A stretch of 64,000 nt of DNA from an uncultured Pelagimonas sp. (GTDB lineage: Bacteria; Pseudomonadota; Alphaproteobacteria; Rhodobacterales; Rhodobacteraceae), in contig NZ_CANMKO010000005.1 in the NCBI RefSeq assembly GCF_947498515.1, positions 124,001 to 188,000 on the forward strand, written 5' to 3'. Positions within the stretch are counted from its first letter, which is position 1; each line of letters begins with the position of its first letter. A model generated the notes under the pieces. That model was not told the DNA's origin, searched no databases, and saw only the letters and a list, made by a program, of their open reading frames with translations. Both the position numbers and the translations under genes were made by a program. Of the stretch, positions 52,571-61,301 are shown one piece after another.

Positions 52571-54544
52571 GTGCTTTCCCAACTTTCAAAATCACCTCGG
52601 TCTTTTCTGCTTTTGGTGCTGACATGTACCTTGGGCCTTGCCTATGCGGGCGCGTCACATGCGCAACAAACCCCGGCCTATGTTGGCTCACAAGAGTGTC
52701 GAGATTGCCATTTGGACGAGGCATTGGAATGGGACCAATCACATCATGCCCTCGCCTGGACCGAAGCGACGCTGGACACCGTGGTTGCGGATTTCTCCGA
52801 TGTTGAATTCACCCACGACGGGGTAACTTCGCGGTTTTTCAAGAAAAACGGGCGTTTCATGATCGAAACGCAGGGGCCTGATGGCCAAACCCACGTCTAC
52901 CCGGTTGCCGGTGTGGCCGGGATCACCCCGTTACAGCAATTCTTGATCGAAACCGAATCGGGCAAGCTTCAATCTTTTGACGTCACATGGGATGACGTGA
53001 AAAAGCAGTGGTATCACCTTTATCCGGATCAGGACCTTCCGGTTGGCGATGGGCTACATTGGACCGGCCCTTACAAAAACTGGAACGCACGCTGCGCCGA
53101 ATGTCACGCCACCGATTTTGACAAAAACTATGATCCCCGGTCTGGCACCTATTCCAGCACTCAAAGCGAAATCGGCGTTGGCTGCGAAGCCTGCCATGGG
53201 CCCGGCGAGGTGCATCTGGCTTGGGCAAAAGACAGTGCCGAGGGCAAAGAAACCGACATGTCGCGTTGGATCAGCCTGACCAATACCGGGTTCAGCATGG
53301 ATTTCAACGCAGGGGCCGAGACCGAAATTCAGCAATGTGCCTCTTGCCACTCGCGTCGCGAACCCTTTGAGGGCGGCAACCCCTTACCGGGCACGCCGTT
53401 TCACGACACCTATCGCCTGTCGAACCTGCGCAGCGGGTTGTATCATGCGGATGGCCAAATCCTTGACGAGGTCTATGTTTACGGCTCGTTCCTGCAATCA
53501 AAAATGTATGACAAGGGCGTGGCCTGCACCAATTGCCACAATGCCCACACCGGCGAGCCGAAAATCGAAGGCAACGGGCTTTGCACTCAATGCCACAGTG
53601 ACGGCGGCAACCCGGATTTCCCGAGCCTGACGCTCAAAAGCTATGACGATCCGGCACATCATTTTCACGCCGAAGGCGGGCAAGGGGCTGAATGCAAAAG
53701 CTGCCATATGATCGAGCGCGACTATATGGGCATCGATGGGCGGCGCGATCACTCTTTCCGTATCCCCCGCCCTGATCTGTCGGTCAAAACCGGATCGCCC
53801 AACGCCTGCAACGACTGTCATAGCGATCAAAGTTTTGACTGGGCGGCAGCGCAGCTCGCGACATGGTATCCAGATAGCCCCAATCGCGGCCCGCATTTTT
53901 CACAGGTCTTGGCCGCCGGTCGCACAAGCCCGGCCGGTCAAGTCGACAATCTGATCGGCATAGCCATGCATGACGCTTTGCCGGGCATTGTTCGCGCCAC
54001 CGCGCTCGACATGTTGGCCCAGCTGGCGACCCCCGCCATTGCCGATCAAACCGCCCCGGCGCTTGAGGATTCTGATCCATTGGTCCGTGTTGCGGCCATT
54101 GCTGCGCAGCGTGGCGGTGGCCCACAAGAAGCCATTGGGCGTATCACTCAGATGTTTAATGACCCCTCGCGCGCCGTGCGGATCGCCGCCGCCCGGGCGT
54201 TTTTAGGCACACAAGTTTTGCATATGCCCAAACGCATCGAAGACGCCCGCAACGCCGCAATGCGCGAATGGCAATCGACCCTGCAAGCCAAGGCAGACTT
54301 TCCCGAGGCGCAATTGGTCTTGGCCGGAATCGGCTTGACCACCCGGCGCTTTGACGCCGCGTTGGCCGCCTTTAGCGAAGCCGTCGACATGGATCCACAG
54401 CTCGAACAAGCTTGGACAATGATTGTGCGGATCAACAGCGCTTTGGGCAATCAACAGGCCGCGATTGATGCGATCACCGCCGCCGTCAAAGCCAACCCCG
54501 ACAGTGTTGATCTTAGTCTGATGAAGGTACAAATGGGCCAATAG
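52571..54544 (+). CDS. Octaheme c-type cytochrome with HEAT and TPR repeats
   Basis: About 657 residues from a GTG start (CGGAA upstream); an in-frame GTG at 52529 lacks a ribosome site. A signal peptide (about 1-31, ending SHA-Q) sends it to the periplasm, as haem attachment needs. Eight CxxCH motifs begin at C43, C175, C205, C256, C319, C338, C375 and C413. No extra transmembrane segment. Residues about 440-560 look like HEAT/PBS repeats (ALEDSDPLVRVAAIAAQRG) and 575-650 like TPR (FDAALAAFSEAVDMDPQLEQAW). The haem region resembles cytochrome c554/doubled-CxxCH multihaem proteins; the reaction is unknown. It follows BatD on the same strand and may be part of the MoxR/Bat transcript. Confidence 0.88.
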   Translation: MLSQLSKSPRSFLLLVLTCTLGLAYAGASHAQQTPAYVGSQECRDCHLDEALEWDQSHHALAWTEATLDTVVADFSDVEFTHDGVTSRFFKKNGRFMIETQGPDGQTHVYPVAGVAGITPLQQFLIETESGKLQSFDVTWDDVKKQWYHLYPDQDLPVGDGLHWTGPYKNWNARCAECHATDFDKNYDPRSGTYSSTQSEIGVGCEACHGPGEVHLAWAKDSAEGKETDMSRWISLTNTGFSMDFNAGAETEIQQCASCHSRREPFEGGNPLPGTPFHDTYRLSNLRSGLYHADGQILDEVYVYGSFLQSKMYDKGVACTNCHNAHTGEPKIEGNGLCTQCHSDGGNPDFPSLTLKSYDDPAHHFHAEGGQGAECKSCHMIERDYMGIDGRRDHSFRIPRPDLSVKTGSPNACNDCHSDQSFDWAAAQLATWYPDSPNRGPHFSQVLAAGRTSPAGQVDNLIGIAMHDALPGIVRATALDMLAQLATPAIADQTAPALEDSDPLVRVAAIAAQRGGGPQEAIGRITQMFNDPSRAVRIAAARAFLGTQVLHMPKRIEDARNAAMREWQSTLQAKADFPEAQLVLAGIGLTTRRFDAALAAFSEAVDMDPQLEQAWTMIVRINSALGNQQAAIDAITAAVKANPDSVDLSLMKVQMGQ

Positions 54545-54554
54545 GCCCCCGCGT

Positions 54555-55394
54555 TTATTGGGTGGCTTCTGCTTGCTGGCGAAGCCGCGCCAAACGCCCA
54601 TTGAATTCGGCCCCAAAGATAAAGATTACCGCCATCAGATACATGAAAAGTTGGGTCGCCATGATCCCGGCCAAACCGGCATAGGTGACGCTGTAGGTCG
54701 AATAATTCGCTAGGTAGAGCTCAAAAATCTTGGCCGTCGCAAACCAGAGCAACACGGTCAAAAGCACCCCCGGCAAAAGCTCTTTGACCGGGCGATGCAC
54801 CCCCGGCAACCATTTGTGACAAGAAATCACCGCAATGACCAACGTGACCAAAGCCCCAAGCCATGGGGTTCTCCATTCGCGAAACACTTCGGGGACGGCG
54901 TTCATTTTGATCGCATCCAGCAAATCCATATACAACGGAATCGCAAACAATAGCGCGGTGACACCGATCAAAACGGCCCCCCCTGCCAACACAAACCCGA
55001 TGCACAACAGGCGGGTTTTCCAAAACGGTCGTTTGTCTTGTTCGCGGTAGGCATCGGTGATCGACACCCGAATGGCATCAACCCCGTTTGACGCGAAAAA
55101 CACCGCAAGCAAGCCGCTAAACGTCACGGTCTTACCGTCACTTATGGTAAGAACGGCCTCAAGCTCTTTAACAATCGGTTCGGCAAAGACATCCGGCCAA
55201 GCCCCAAAGACCAGATTGATGACCTTTTCGGAATCCAACCCGCTGCTGAACATCCCGGCCAGAGACAGGGCAAAAATGCAAAACGGGAACAGCGCAAACA
55301 TCATCGACAGCGCGATGTGGCTGCTGCGTTCCCAGCCCTTTTTCTCGTCAAACCGGATCACTGCCTCTTTGACGGCGCGAATATAAATATGCAC
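54555..55394 (-). CDS. YihY/BrkB-family membrane protein
   Basis: A 279-residue inner-membrane protein of the YihY/virulence factor BrkB family, about six segments; family motifs include HIALSMMFALFPFCIFALS near the N-terminus and YSVTYAGLAGIMATQLFMYLMAVIFIFGAEFNGRLAR at the C-terminus. The start is GTG (55394), 5 bases after the stop of the AI-2E permease gene, so the two are in one operon. It converges with the cytochrome gene (10-base gap). Function of the family is unsettled. Confidence 0.87.
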   Translation of the reverse strand: MHIYIRAVKEAVIRFDEKKGWERSSHIALSMMFALFPFCIFALSLAGMFSSGLDSEKVINLVFGAWPDVFAEPIVKELEAVLTISDGKTVTFSGLLAVFFASNGVDAIRVSITDAYREQDKRPFWKTRLLCIGFVLAGGAVLIGVTALLFAIPLYMDLLDAIKMNAVPEVFREWRTPWLGALVTLVIAVISCHKWLPGVHRPVKELLPGVLLTVLLWFATAKIFELYLANYSTYSVTYAGLAGIMATQLFMYLMAVIFIFGAEFNGRLARLRQQAEATQ

Positions 55395-55399
55395 AGACG

Positions 55400-56698
55400 C
55401 TAACCCTTGCCCCCATCACCACCAGCGTCGCTGGGGCGGTTCAACGGATTAGGATCATCGACGGTATCAGCCGCCAGTTCACGGCGCAACGCTTCGACTT
55501 CGGCCTCCAATTCGGCCTTGGTCGCGGTGATCTTAAACCCTTGTGCAGGTTCTGGTGTTGGCGCTTCTTCGATCTCTTCGGTTTCGTCCGCTTCTGGAAG
55601 CGTGGCTTTGATCCCTGATGCGCGTTCCCAAATGGTGATGAATAGTCCGGCCGTGACCGGGCCAAGCACCAACCCAACGGCCCCAAACAGGGCAAGCCCC
55701 CCCAAGGTGCTGACGAAAATCCACAAATCGGACATCGCCGCATCGCGCCCAACCAGCTTTGGACGCAAGACATTGTCGATTGTGCCAACAACCAACACGC
55801 CCCAAAGACCAAGCCCCACCGCTGGGACCATTTCGCCAGAGAAGCCAAGGTAGATTGCCCCGCAAATGACAACCGGAGTGGCGCCAAGGGCCGGGATCGC
55901 CGCCATAACCATCATGACAACCGCCCAGAACACTGCGCCCTCAATGCCCGCGGCCCAAAACCCCAATCCGCCCAAGGCTCCTTGGATCATGCCAATGGTC
56001 AAGGTGCCCTTGATTGTGGCGCGGCTAACCGAAATGACTTTGCTGTTCAGCGCGTCTTGCAAATCATCCGGCAGACCGGAATAGCGTAACCCTTGTGCAA
56101 AAACCGACGTTTTCATCGGCAGGAAAAAGAACAGAGCGTACAGAAAGGCAAACAATTGCAGGAAGAACGTCGAGGTGCCGCTTGTGACGTGTTTCAACGC
56201 CGTCACAAGGAATGACGCGATCCCACCGGCAAGCTCAGAGGCTTTTTCGACAATCTTGGGTTCAACTGATTTCAGATCATCGCCGAATGGCAACCAGTCT
56301 GGCAAGGTCACCTCACCATTTTGCAAGGCTGTAAAATCCTCGCTGATGACTTCCGCCAGATCGCCGGTGCCTTGGATTGCTGTGGATGCTTGGGAAACCG
56401 CTAAGGTCGCAATCACAATGGTTGGCAAAATCACAATCAACAAGCCAGTCACAAGCGTGATCGTACTCGCCAGCGCCTCACGCTGCCCGACCCGCACCAT
56501 CACCCATTGGAAAAACGGTTTTGACAACTCGGCACAGATGCCGGCCAAAATCAGCGCGGTCAAAAACGGCAAAGCAACCTGAATAAACATGATCGAAATC
56601 AACACCGTCGCCGTCACGATAGCGATGGTTTGTTTGGATGGTAGCGCAGGCAAGCTCGGATTTTCCGTGGAAGAATCGTCTGCAACCGGGTCAGTCAT
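55400..56698 (-). CDS. AI-2E family transporter, second copy, with C-terminal coil
   Basis: A 432-residue PerM-like permease with about eight membrane segments and a family core near the C-terminal third (VVMMVMAAIPALGATPVV; TIDNVLRPKLVGRDAAMSDLW). After the last segment comes an acidic linker (EADETEEIEEAPTPEPAQ) and the coil ATKAELEAEVEALRRELA, closely matching the N-terminus of the small protein at 41592-41867. The first AI-2E copy (41873-43027) lacks this tail. AAAGGA ribosome site. The gene upstream is the polyamine permease operon, 205 bases away. Confidence 0.87.
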   Translation of the reverse strand: MTDPVADDSSTENPSLPALPSKQTIAIVTATVLISIMFIQVALPFLTALILAGICAELSKPFFQWVMVRVGQREALASTITLVTGLLIVILPTIVIATLAVSQASTAIQGTGDLAEVISEDFTALQNGEVTLPDWLPFGDDLKSVEPKIVEKASELAGGIASFLVTALKHVTSGTSTFFLQLFAFLYALFFFLPMKTSVFAQGLRYSGLPDDLQDALNSKVISVSRATIKGTLTIGMIQGALGGLGFWAAGIEGAVFWAVVMMVMAAIPALGATPVVICGAIYLGFSGEMVPAVGLGLWGVLVVGTIDNVLRPKLVGRDAAMSDLWIFVSTLGGLALFGAVGLVLGPVTAGLFITIWERASGIKATLPEADETEEIEEAPTPEPAQGFKITATKAELEAEVEALRRELAADTVDDPNPLNRPSDAGGDGGKG

Positions 56699-56866
56699 GG
56701 GGTTTTCCTTTGCGCCTTGAAACTGGCACCGCTAAGTCGCCACATCCAAGTTAGTTGTCGCGCATTTCAGACCGGATAAGCAACGCAAGATTGCCGCCTA
56801 AATCGATCACACCCCGATTTTTCCCCGCAAAACCACCTTGTGAACCGCCATGTGCCGAAAACGATA

Positions 56867-56882
56867 GCCTTGGGCCCAAGGC
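56867..56882. repeat. 16-bp perfect palindrome in the gap after the polyamine operon
   Basis: GCCTTGGGCCCAAGGC, 21 bases after the potC-like stop and 168 bases upstream of the AI-2E start. It may fold as a 6-bp hairpin with a 4-base loop and help end the transporter transcript, or be a protein-binding site. Only weak T content follows on the minus strand. The rest of this gap (56699-56903) shows no gene. Confidence 0.5.
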
Positions 56883-56903
56883 CTCGTTCACCACATGAAA
56901 ATC

Positions 56904-57758
56904 TTAACGCCCGCGCTTTTGGAAAAAGATCATTACCAACGCCAGACAGCTCGACCCAAGCATCAACAACAAAGACACCGCATTCAATAGCGGCGTTGAG
57001 CCCTCTTTGAGACGATCAAACATCGCAATGGTCAACGGCGCGTCCGAGCCAACCAACATCAACGTGGTGTTGAAATTCTCAAAGCTCATCAAAAACGCCA
57101 CCACAAAAGCACCGATCATCGCCGGGGCCAGATAGGGCAAGGTGATGGTGCGAATGGCCGTTAACTTGCCCGCGCCCAAATTCAACGCCGCCTCTTCCAA
57201 GGTGCGGTCGAATTTCTGCAACCGCGCGCCGATCACCAGCGTCGCAATGGTGGTGATAAAGGAAAACTGCCCCAGAATAACCAGTGTCAAACCGGGCCGA
57301 AGCGCCTCAACATCCCAACGGAACCCGTCCCATAGCCCATTGGCCACCCGGCTTGAGGCCACCAGAATAGAAATGCCCAACACGATGCCCGGAATAACCA
57401 GCGGCAAAAGCATCAGCACATATAAAACCCCCTGCCCGCGAAACGTATATCGGTTAAACAAAAAGGCATTCGATAGGCCAACCGCCACCGACAGCGCCGA
57501 CACACCCACCGCCACAAAGACCGACGTACCAATGGCGCGTAAGATCGAGCGCTCGTGAAACACGCCGATCATCGGACGCTCATCGCCAAAGAACCAATTC
57601 CACGTAAACCCTTCCCAAGGCAGCGACGGGAATTGGCTATCGTTGAAGGCAAAGCTCGCCACAACAATCAGCGGCAGCGCCAGAAACACAAAGAATAGCG
57701 TGACATAGGCGGCATAGCCGATGGTCAACACCTTGGGCTGCGGAATAGATGGTATCAT
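56904..57758 (-). CDS. Polyamine-type ABC transporter permease (PotC-like)
   Basis: A 284-residue permease with six membrane segments and the EAA loop (LEEAALNLGAGKLTAIRTITLPYLAP). Start at 57758 is preceded by a strong AAGGGGGG; a frame 10 residues longer overlaps the upstream gene. It is the last gene of the transporter operon (binding protein, ATPase, permease, permease). Substrate by analogy: putrescine or spermidine. Confidence 0.88.
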   Translation of the reverse strand: MIPSIPQPKVLTIGYAAYVTLFFVFLALPLIVVASFAFNDSQFPSLPWEGFTWNWFFGDERPMIGVFHERSILRAIGTSVFVAVGVSALSVAVGLSNAFLFNRYTFRGQGVLYVLMLLPLVIPGIVLGISILVASSRVANGLWDGFRWDVEALRPGLTLVILGQFSFITTIATLVIGARLQKFDRTLEEAALNLGAGKLTAIRTITLPYLAPAMIGAFVVAFLMSFENFNTTLMLVGSDAPLTIAMFDRLKEGSTPLLNAVSLLLMLGSSCLALVMIFFQKRGR

Positions 57759-57768
57759 ATCGCCCCCC

Positions 57769-58626
57769 TTAACCCATTGTCTTTTCAAGCGATTGCCCGG
57801 TGAGCCGCAGCATGCCCCAGACGATCAGCGACGACAGGATCAAAAGCATGAACCCAAAGGCCGCGCCAAGTTCCCAGTTAAATCGCACGATGAATTGGGA
57901 ATAGATCAGCTCGGTGAACCAGAGGCTTTCCTTGCCGCCCAACATGGTCGGCGTCAGGTAGTTGCCAAGGCAAAGCATGAACACAACAATACAGCCCGAA
58001 ACGATGCCCGGCATCGCATGGGGGATGATGATTTCGCGCAAAACGCTCACCCCATTGCCGCCAAGGTCATAACCTGCCTCAACCACCTCATCCGAGAGGC
58101 TTTCCAGCGTAGTGACAAGCGGCACCACCATGAACAACATCGACGTATAAACCAGCCCAACCATGATCGCCGCATCATTATAAAGCATCTCAACCGGACC
58201 AGAGGCGAGGCCCGCGTATTGCAAAACGTTGGAAATAATCCCGGTTTCGCGCAGCAAGATCATCCAGCCAAAGGTCCGCACCAATTCCGACACCCAAAAC
58301 GGCACAAGACACAGCAGGAAAAGCGCCGCTTGCATCCGGCCTTTGACCATTTTGGCGATGTAATAGCTCACCGGAAAGGCGATCAGAAGCGTCAGCATCG
58401 TGGCAAGGATCGACATGACGGCGGTGCGCATGAACGTCCAAAGATAGAGCGGCTCATTAAAGAATGTCAGATAGTTAGCAAAGCTCAGCTCGTATTTTCC
58501 AACCCCGACCCGTTCGCGAAGCGACACGAGGAATAGGTCGATGTGTGGAATGAAAATCAACAACGACAGCCACAGCGCCAGCGGTGTCAGCAAGAGAGCA
58601 AGCCCAAGTTTCGCCTCGCGCCGCAT
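57769..58626 (-). CDS. Polyamine-type ABC transporter permease (PotB-like)
   Basis: A 285-residue permease with six hydrophobic segments; EAA loop VVEAGYDLGGNGVSVLREIIIPHAMPG. PotB-type features include PYLTFF-like N-terminal loop (FANYLTFFNEPLYLWTF) and VPFWVSELVRTFGW. The ATG follows the ATPase stop directly (TGA-ATG). Confidence 0.88.
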   Translation of the reverse strand: MRREAKLGLALLLTPLALWLSLLIFIPHIDLFLVSLRERVGVGKYELSFANYLTFFNEPLYLWTFMRTAVMSILATMLTLLIAFPVSYYIAKMVKGRMQAALFLLCLVPFWVSELVRTFGWMILLRETGIISNVLQYAGLASGPVEMLYNDAAIMVGLVYTSMLFMVVPLVTTLESLSDEVVEAGYDLGGNGVSVLREIIIPHAMPGIVSGCIVVFMLCLGNYLTPTMLGGKESLWFTELIYSQFIVRFNWELGAAFGFMLLILSSLIVWGMLRLTGQSLEKTMG

Positions 58627-59727
58627 TCAAAGGCCCCCCGCGGCAAAGACATTGGCCTGATCGCTTGACCACCCGATATGCACCGTGTCGCCCTTGGCGA
58701 GATTGGCAAACTCTCCCGATTGCGGAAGGTTGACTTCGATGGCTTCGTGGCCCGCTTCGCCCTGCACCAAGACGCGGCTGGCGGCGCCGTTGAACAAAAG
58801 CGATGTGACCTGCCCGGTGATTGTGGTGTCAAAACTGGCCAATTCATCGGCGCCATGGGCGATGCGAATGGCTTCGGGGCGTACAAAAGCTTGGGCCATG
58901 TCCCCGGCTTGCAACGCCCGTCCATGGCTTGCGCCGCGCAGGGTCAGGCCGGTTTCGCTTTGAACTTCGACGTGACCGCCTTCGATCCGCGTTACCCGCC
59001 CTTGCCAGCGATTGCTGTCGCCAACAAACCCGGCCACAAAGGCGGTGTCGGGGCGGTAATACAAGTCGCGTGCGCTGCCCATTTGTTCAAAGCGGCCCTC
59101 GTTCATGACGGCGATATTGTCCGACATCACAAGCGCTTCGGATTGGTCATGGGTGATATAGACAAAGGTGGTGTCAAAGGCCGCTTGGAGTGACTTGAGT
59201 TCGACCTTCATCCGTTCACGCAGTTTCAGATCAAGCGCGCCAAGCGGTTCATCCAAAAGCAAAACATCCGGTTCAAGAACCATACACCGGGCAATCGCCA
59301 CCCGCTGTTTTTGTCCGCCCGAAAGCTCATCAACCTTGCGCTTGCCGATCCCCGGAAGGCCGATCCGTTCCAACGCCTCACCAACCTTGGTGGTGATTTC
59401 CCCTTTGGGAAGGCCCGCACGGCGCAACCCATAGCCGATATTCTCCTCGATATTCATCATCGGGAAGAGAGCGAGGTGTTGAAACACCATATTCACCGGC
59501 CGTTTGTTGGGCGGCACGTTTAGAACCGACTTGCCCTTGATCTGAATATCGCCGTCGCTTGGCTCAAGAAATCCGGCAATCATCCGCATGATCGTGGTCT
59601 TGCCACAGCCCGACGGCCCTAGGATGGAAAAGAACGATCCCGGCGGCACCGAAAAGGACACATTGTCAACAGCGGTGGTGTCGCCAAACCGTTTGGTTAG
59701 CGCGGAGCAGTGCAAGTCAGGGGTCAT
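58627..59727 (-). CDS. Polyamine-type ABC transporter ATP-binding protein (PotA-like)
   Basis: A 366-residue ATPase: Walker A GPSGCGKTT, signature ELSGGQKQR, Walker B LLLDEPLGALD, H-loop YITHDQSEA, then a C-terminal TOBE domain (ITGQVTSLLFNGAASRVLVQ). Start at 59727 (MTPDLHC) is chosen; a 21-residue longer frame crosses the upstream hairpin and is unlikely. Second gene of the operon, downstream of the binding-protein gene and its hairpin. Confidence 0.88.
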   Translation of the reverse strand: MTPDLHCSALTKRFGDTTAVDNVSFSVPPGSFFSILGPSGCGKTTIMRMIAGFLEPSDGDIQIKGKSVLNVPPNKRPVNMVFQHLALFPMMNIEENIGYGLRRAGLPKGEITTKVGEALERIGLPGIGKRKVDELSGGQKQRVAIARCMVLEPDVLLLDEPLGALDLKLRERMKVELKSLQAAFDTTFVYITHDQSEALVMSDNIAVMNEGRFEQMGSARDLYYRPDTAFVAGFVGDSNRWQGRVTRIEGGHVEVQSETGLTLRGASHGRALQAGDMAQAFVRPEAIRIAHGADELASFDTTITGQVTSLLFNGAASRVLVQGEAGHEAIEVNLPQSGEFANLAKGDTVHIGWSSDQANVFAAGGL

Positions 59728-59764
59728 TCCGGTCTTTCGGGTTGGTCGTTCGGGCAATACAAAC

Positions 59765-59788
59765 GCGCCCGCCAAGGGTGACGGGCGC
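59765..59788 (-). terminator. Hairpin between binding-protein and ATPase genes
   Basis: 7-bp GC stem GCGCCCG / CGGGCGC with a 10-base loop, 20 bases after the binding-protein stop (59809); in the transcript GTTTGTATT follows. Expected to give partial termination so that the binding protein is made in excess over the membrane parts. Confidence 0.68.
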
Positions 59789-59808
59789 ATTGTTCACAAC
59801 ATATGGGT

Positions 59809-60882
59809 TTATTTGGCCGCTTTAACGCGATCCAAAACACCACCTTCGATGGCTTCTAGACCGGCAGGAACCGGTGGATACCATTTGATGTTGTCGATGG
59901 CTTCCTGTGGGAAGCTGGCCTGATAGCGGGCTTTGAGATCGTCCGAGGCAAACTCATCGGCGCCTTGCGACGCGGTAAAGTTACCGGCAGCGGCGGTGAT
60001 CATCGCCGAGATTTCCGGCTGCATCACAAAGTTGATCCACTCATAGGCCGCGTCATCCGCTTTGCCTTTGGCGGGCAAGACAAATGTGTCGACCCAACCC
60101 AAGGCACCGGCCGCAGGCGCAACAAATGTGATGTCCGGCTTGTCGGCGTTAAGCTTCCAACCACCGGTATCCCAAGCCATCGACGCCACAACTTCACCCG
60201 AGCGCAGCAGGCCCATCAGCTCATCGCCACCACCCCAATAGGTTTTGACGCCGGCCTTACATTCGATCAACTTGGCCTCAACCTGACCCATGATCTCGGT
60301 ATAGGCGGCTTCGTCGCCATAGGCGGCAAAGGGATCAAGACCCATCGAATAGGCAAAGCCGATCAACGTCGGACGTTTCAGACGATAAGACACCTTGCCC
60401 GCCACGTCGGGGCTACACAGATCGGTGTAATCCTTGACCATCGGCGCCATCTTGGTGTCGACAACCAAACCGCTTGTGCCCCAAACATGCGGCACGCCGT
60501 AAACCTCACCGTCCACGGTGGTGTTGGCCTGAGTGGCCAGCATCAGCGACGGGATAAACAGATCGGCGTTGAGCTTGGACAAATCCATCGGCTTGTAAAT
60601 GCCAAACTCGGCCTGCGGACCAGCAATCCGGTCTTGGCTCGGCTGCGCAAGGTCAAAGCCGCCGCCGCCGGTGGCGCGCAGCTTGGCGATCATCTCTTCA
60701 TTGTTGGATTTGGTCACCTCAACGGTGTGACCGGTCTGCTCTTCAAATTTGGCGACGACATCCTCGGGCGCATAGCCACCCCATGTCAAAAGCCGCAACG
60801 TATCAGCAGAAGCCGCGCCCGCCGAAATGGCGATCACAGCGGCAGTCGACAGCATAACCACGTGTTGTTTCATGTTTTGCAT
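59809..60882 (-). CDS. Polyamine-type ABC transporter periplasmic binding protein (PotD/PotF-like)
   Basis: A 357-residue binding protein with signal peptide (cleavage near ASA-D, residue 27). The mature start TLRLLTWGGYAPEDVVAKFEEQTG and the later GVPHVWGTSGLVVDT, MGLDPFAAYGDEAAY are typical of spermidine/putrescine-binding proteins. Conserved Trp and Asp residues of the polyamine site are present in these motifs. A better start may be ATG 60873 (MKQHVVM), with AGGG at a normal distance. First gene of the four-gene operon; divergent from repA. Confidence 0.88.
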   Translation of the reverse strand: MQNMKQHVVMLSTAAVIAISAGAASADTLRLLTWGGYAPEDVVAKFEEQTGHTVEVTKSNNEEMIAKLRATGGGGFDLAQPSQDRIAGPQAEFGIYKPMDLSKLNADLFIPSLMLATQANTTVDGEVYGVPHVWGTSGLVVDTKMAPMVKDYTDLCSPDVAGKVSYRLKRPTLIGFAYSMGLDPFAAYGDEAAYTEIMGQVEAKLIECKAGVKTYWGGGDELMGLLRSGEVVASMAWDTGGWKLNADKPDITFVAPAAGALGWVDTFVLPAKGKADDAAYEWINFVMQPEISAMITAAAGNFTASQGADEFASDDLKARYQASFPQEAIDNIKWYPPVPAGLEAIEGGVLDRVKAAK

Positions 60883-61301
60883 CCCTGTTAAGATTTCTTT
60901 TGATCTTAGAGTCTCAGTTTGCGGTGGTTTTATCTTTTGGTCAAATTGTTTCAGAGCACGTCATGAAAGTTTCAAATTGTACATTTTGGCGCGCGAACCT
61001 AGATTTCCAACGAAAATAGACCCTATTCCACCGGGAAACCGGCCCAATTCCTGACCCTATCTATGCACCTCGTTAGGGCAAACCCTGTCTGAACCAACTC
61101 TATTGTGGTTGATCCGACCAAAACAGTTGCACCATCTGCCTGTGGAAAACCTCTTGCCAGAATCGTAATTATGCGCGACATATTTACGGAGAAAAGTGAA
61201 TTAAACGCCAAGCAGCGTAACTTTGATCTGGTTAACCCTGGATGAAACCGCCGCGAGGCTCCTAACGAGACCCCAAAAAACTGGGGCAAGGTGGTGGGCA
61301 G
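60883..61301. other. Intergenic region between the polyamine operon and repA
   Basis: 419 bases without a supported gene. It must carry the divergent promoters of the transporter and the repABC operon. Visible items are a possible repA promoter (61154-61182), a small hairpin CCCCA-AAAAAC-TGGGG (61271-61286), and the imperfect dyad TGGTTGATCCGACCA near 61105-61119, a weak centromere candidate. Confidence 0.6.
61154..61182 (+). promoter_or_regulatory. Possible repA promoter
   Basis: TTGCCA and GACATA separated by 17 bases, 120 bases upstream of the repA ATG. The -35 is close to consensus; the -10 is weak. Assigned mainly from spacing and position. Confidence 0.35.

Noticed and set aside
61105-61119. 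Imperfect dyad TGGTTGATCCGACCA as a RepB centromere site
   Set aside because: Arms match at 5 of 6 positions only and there is a single copy; too weak to call.
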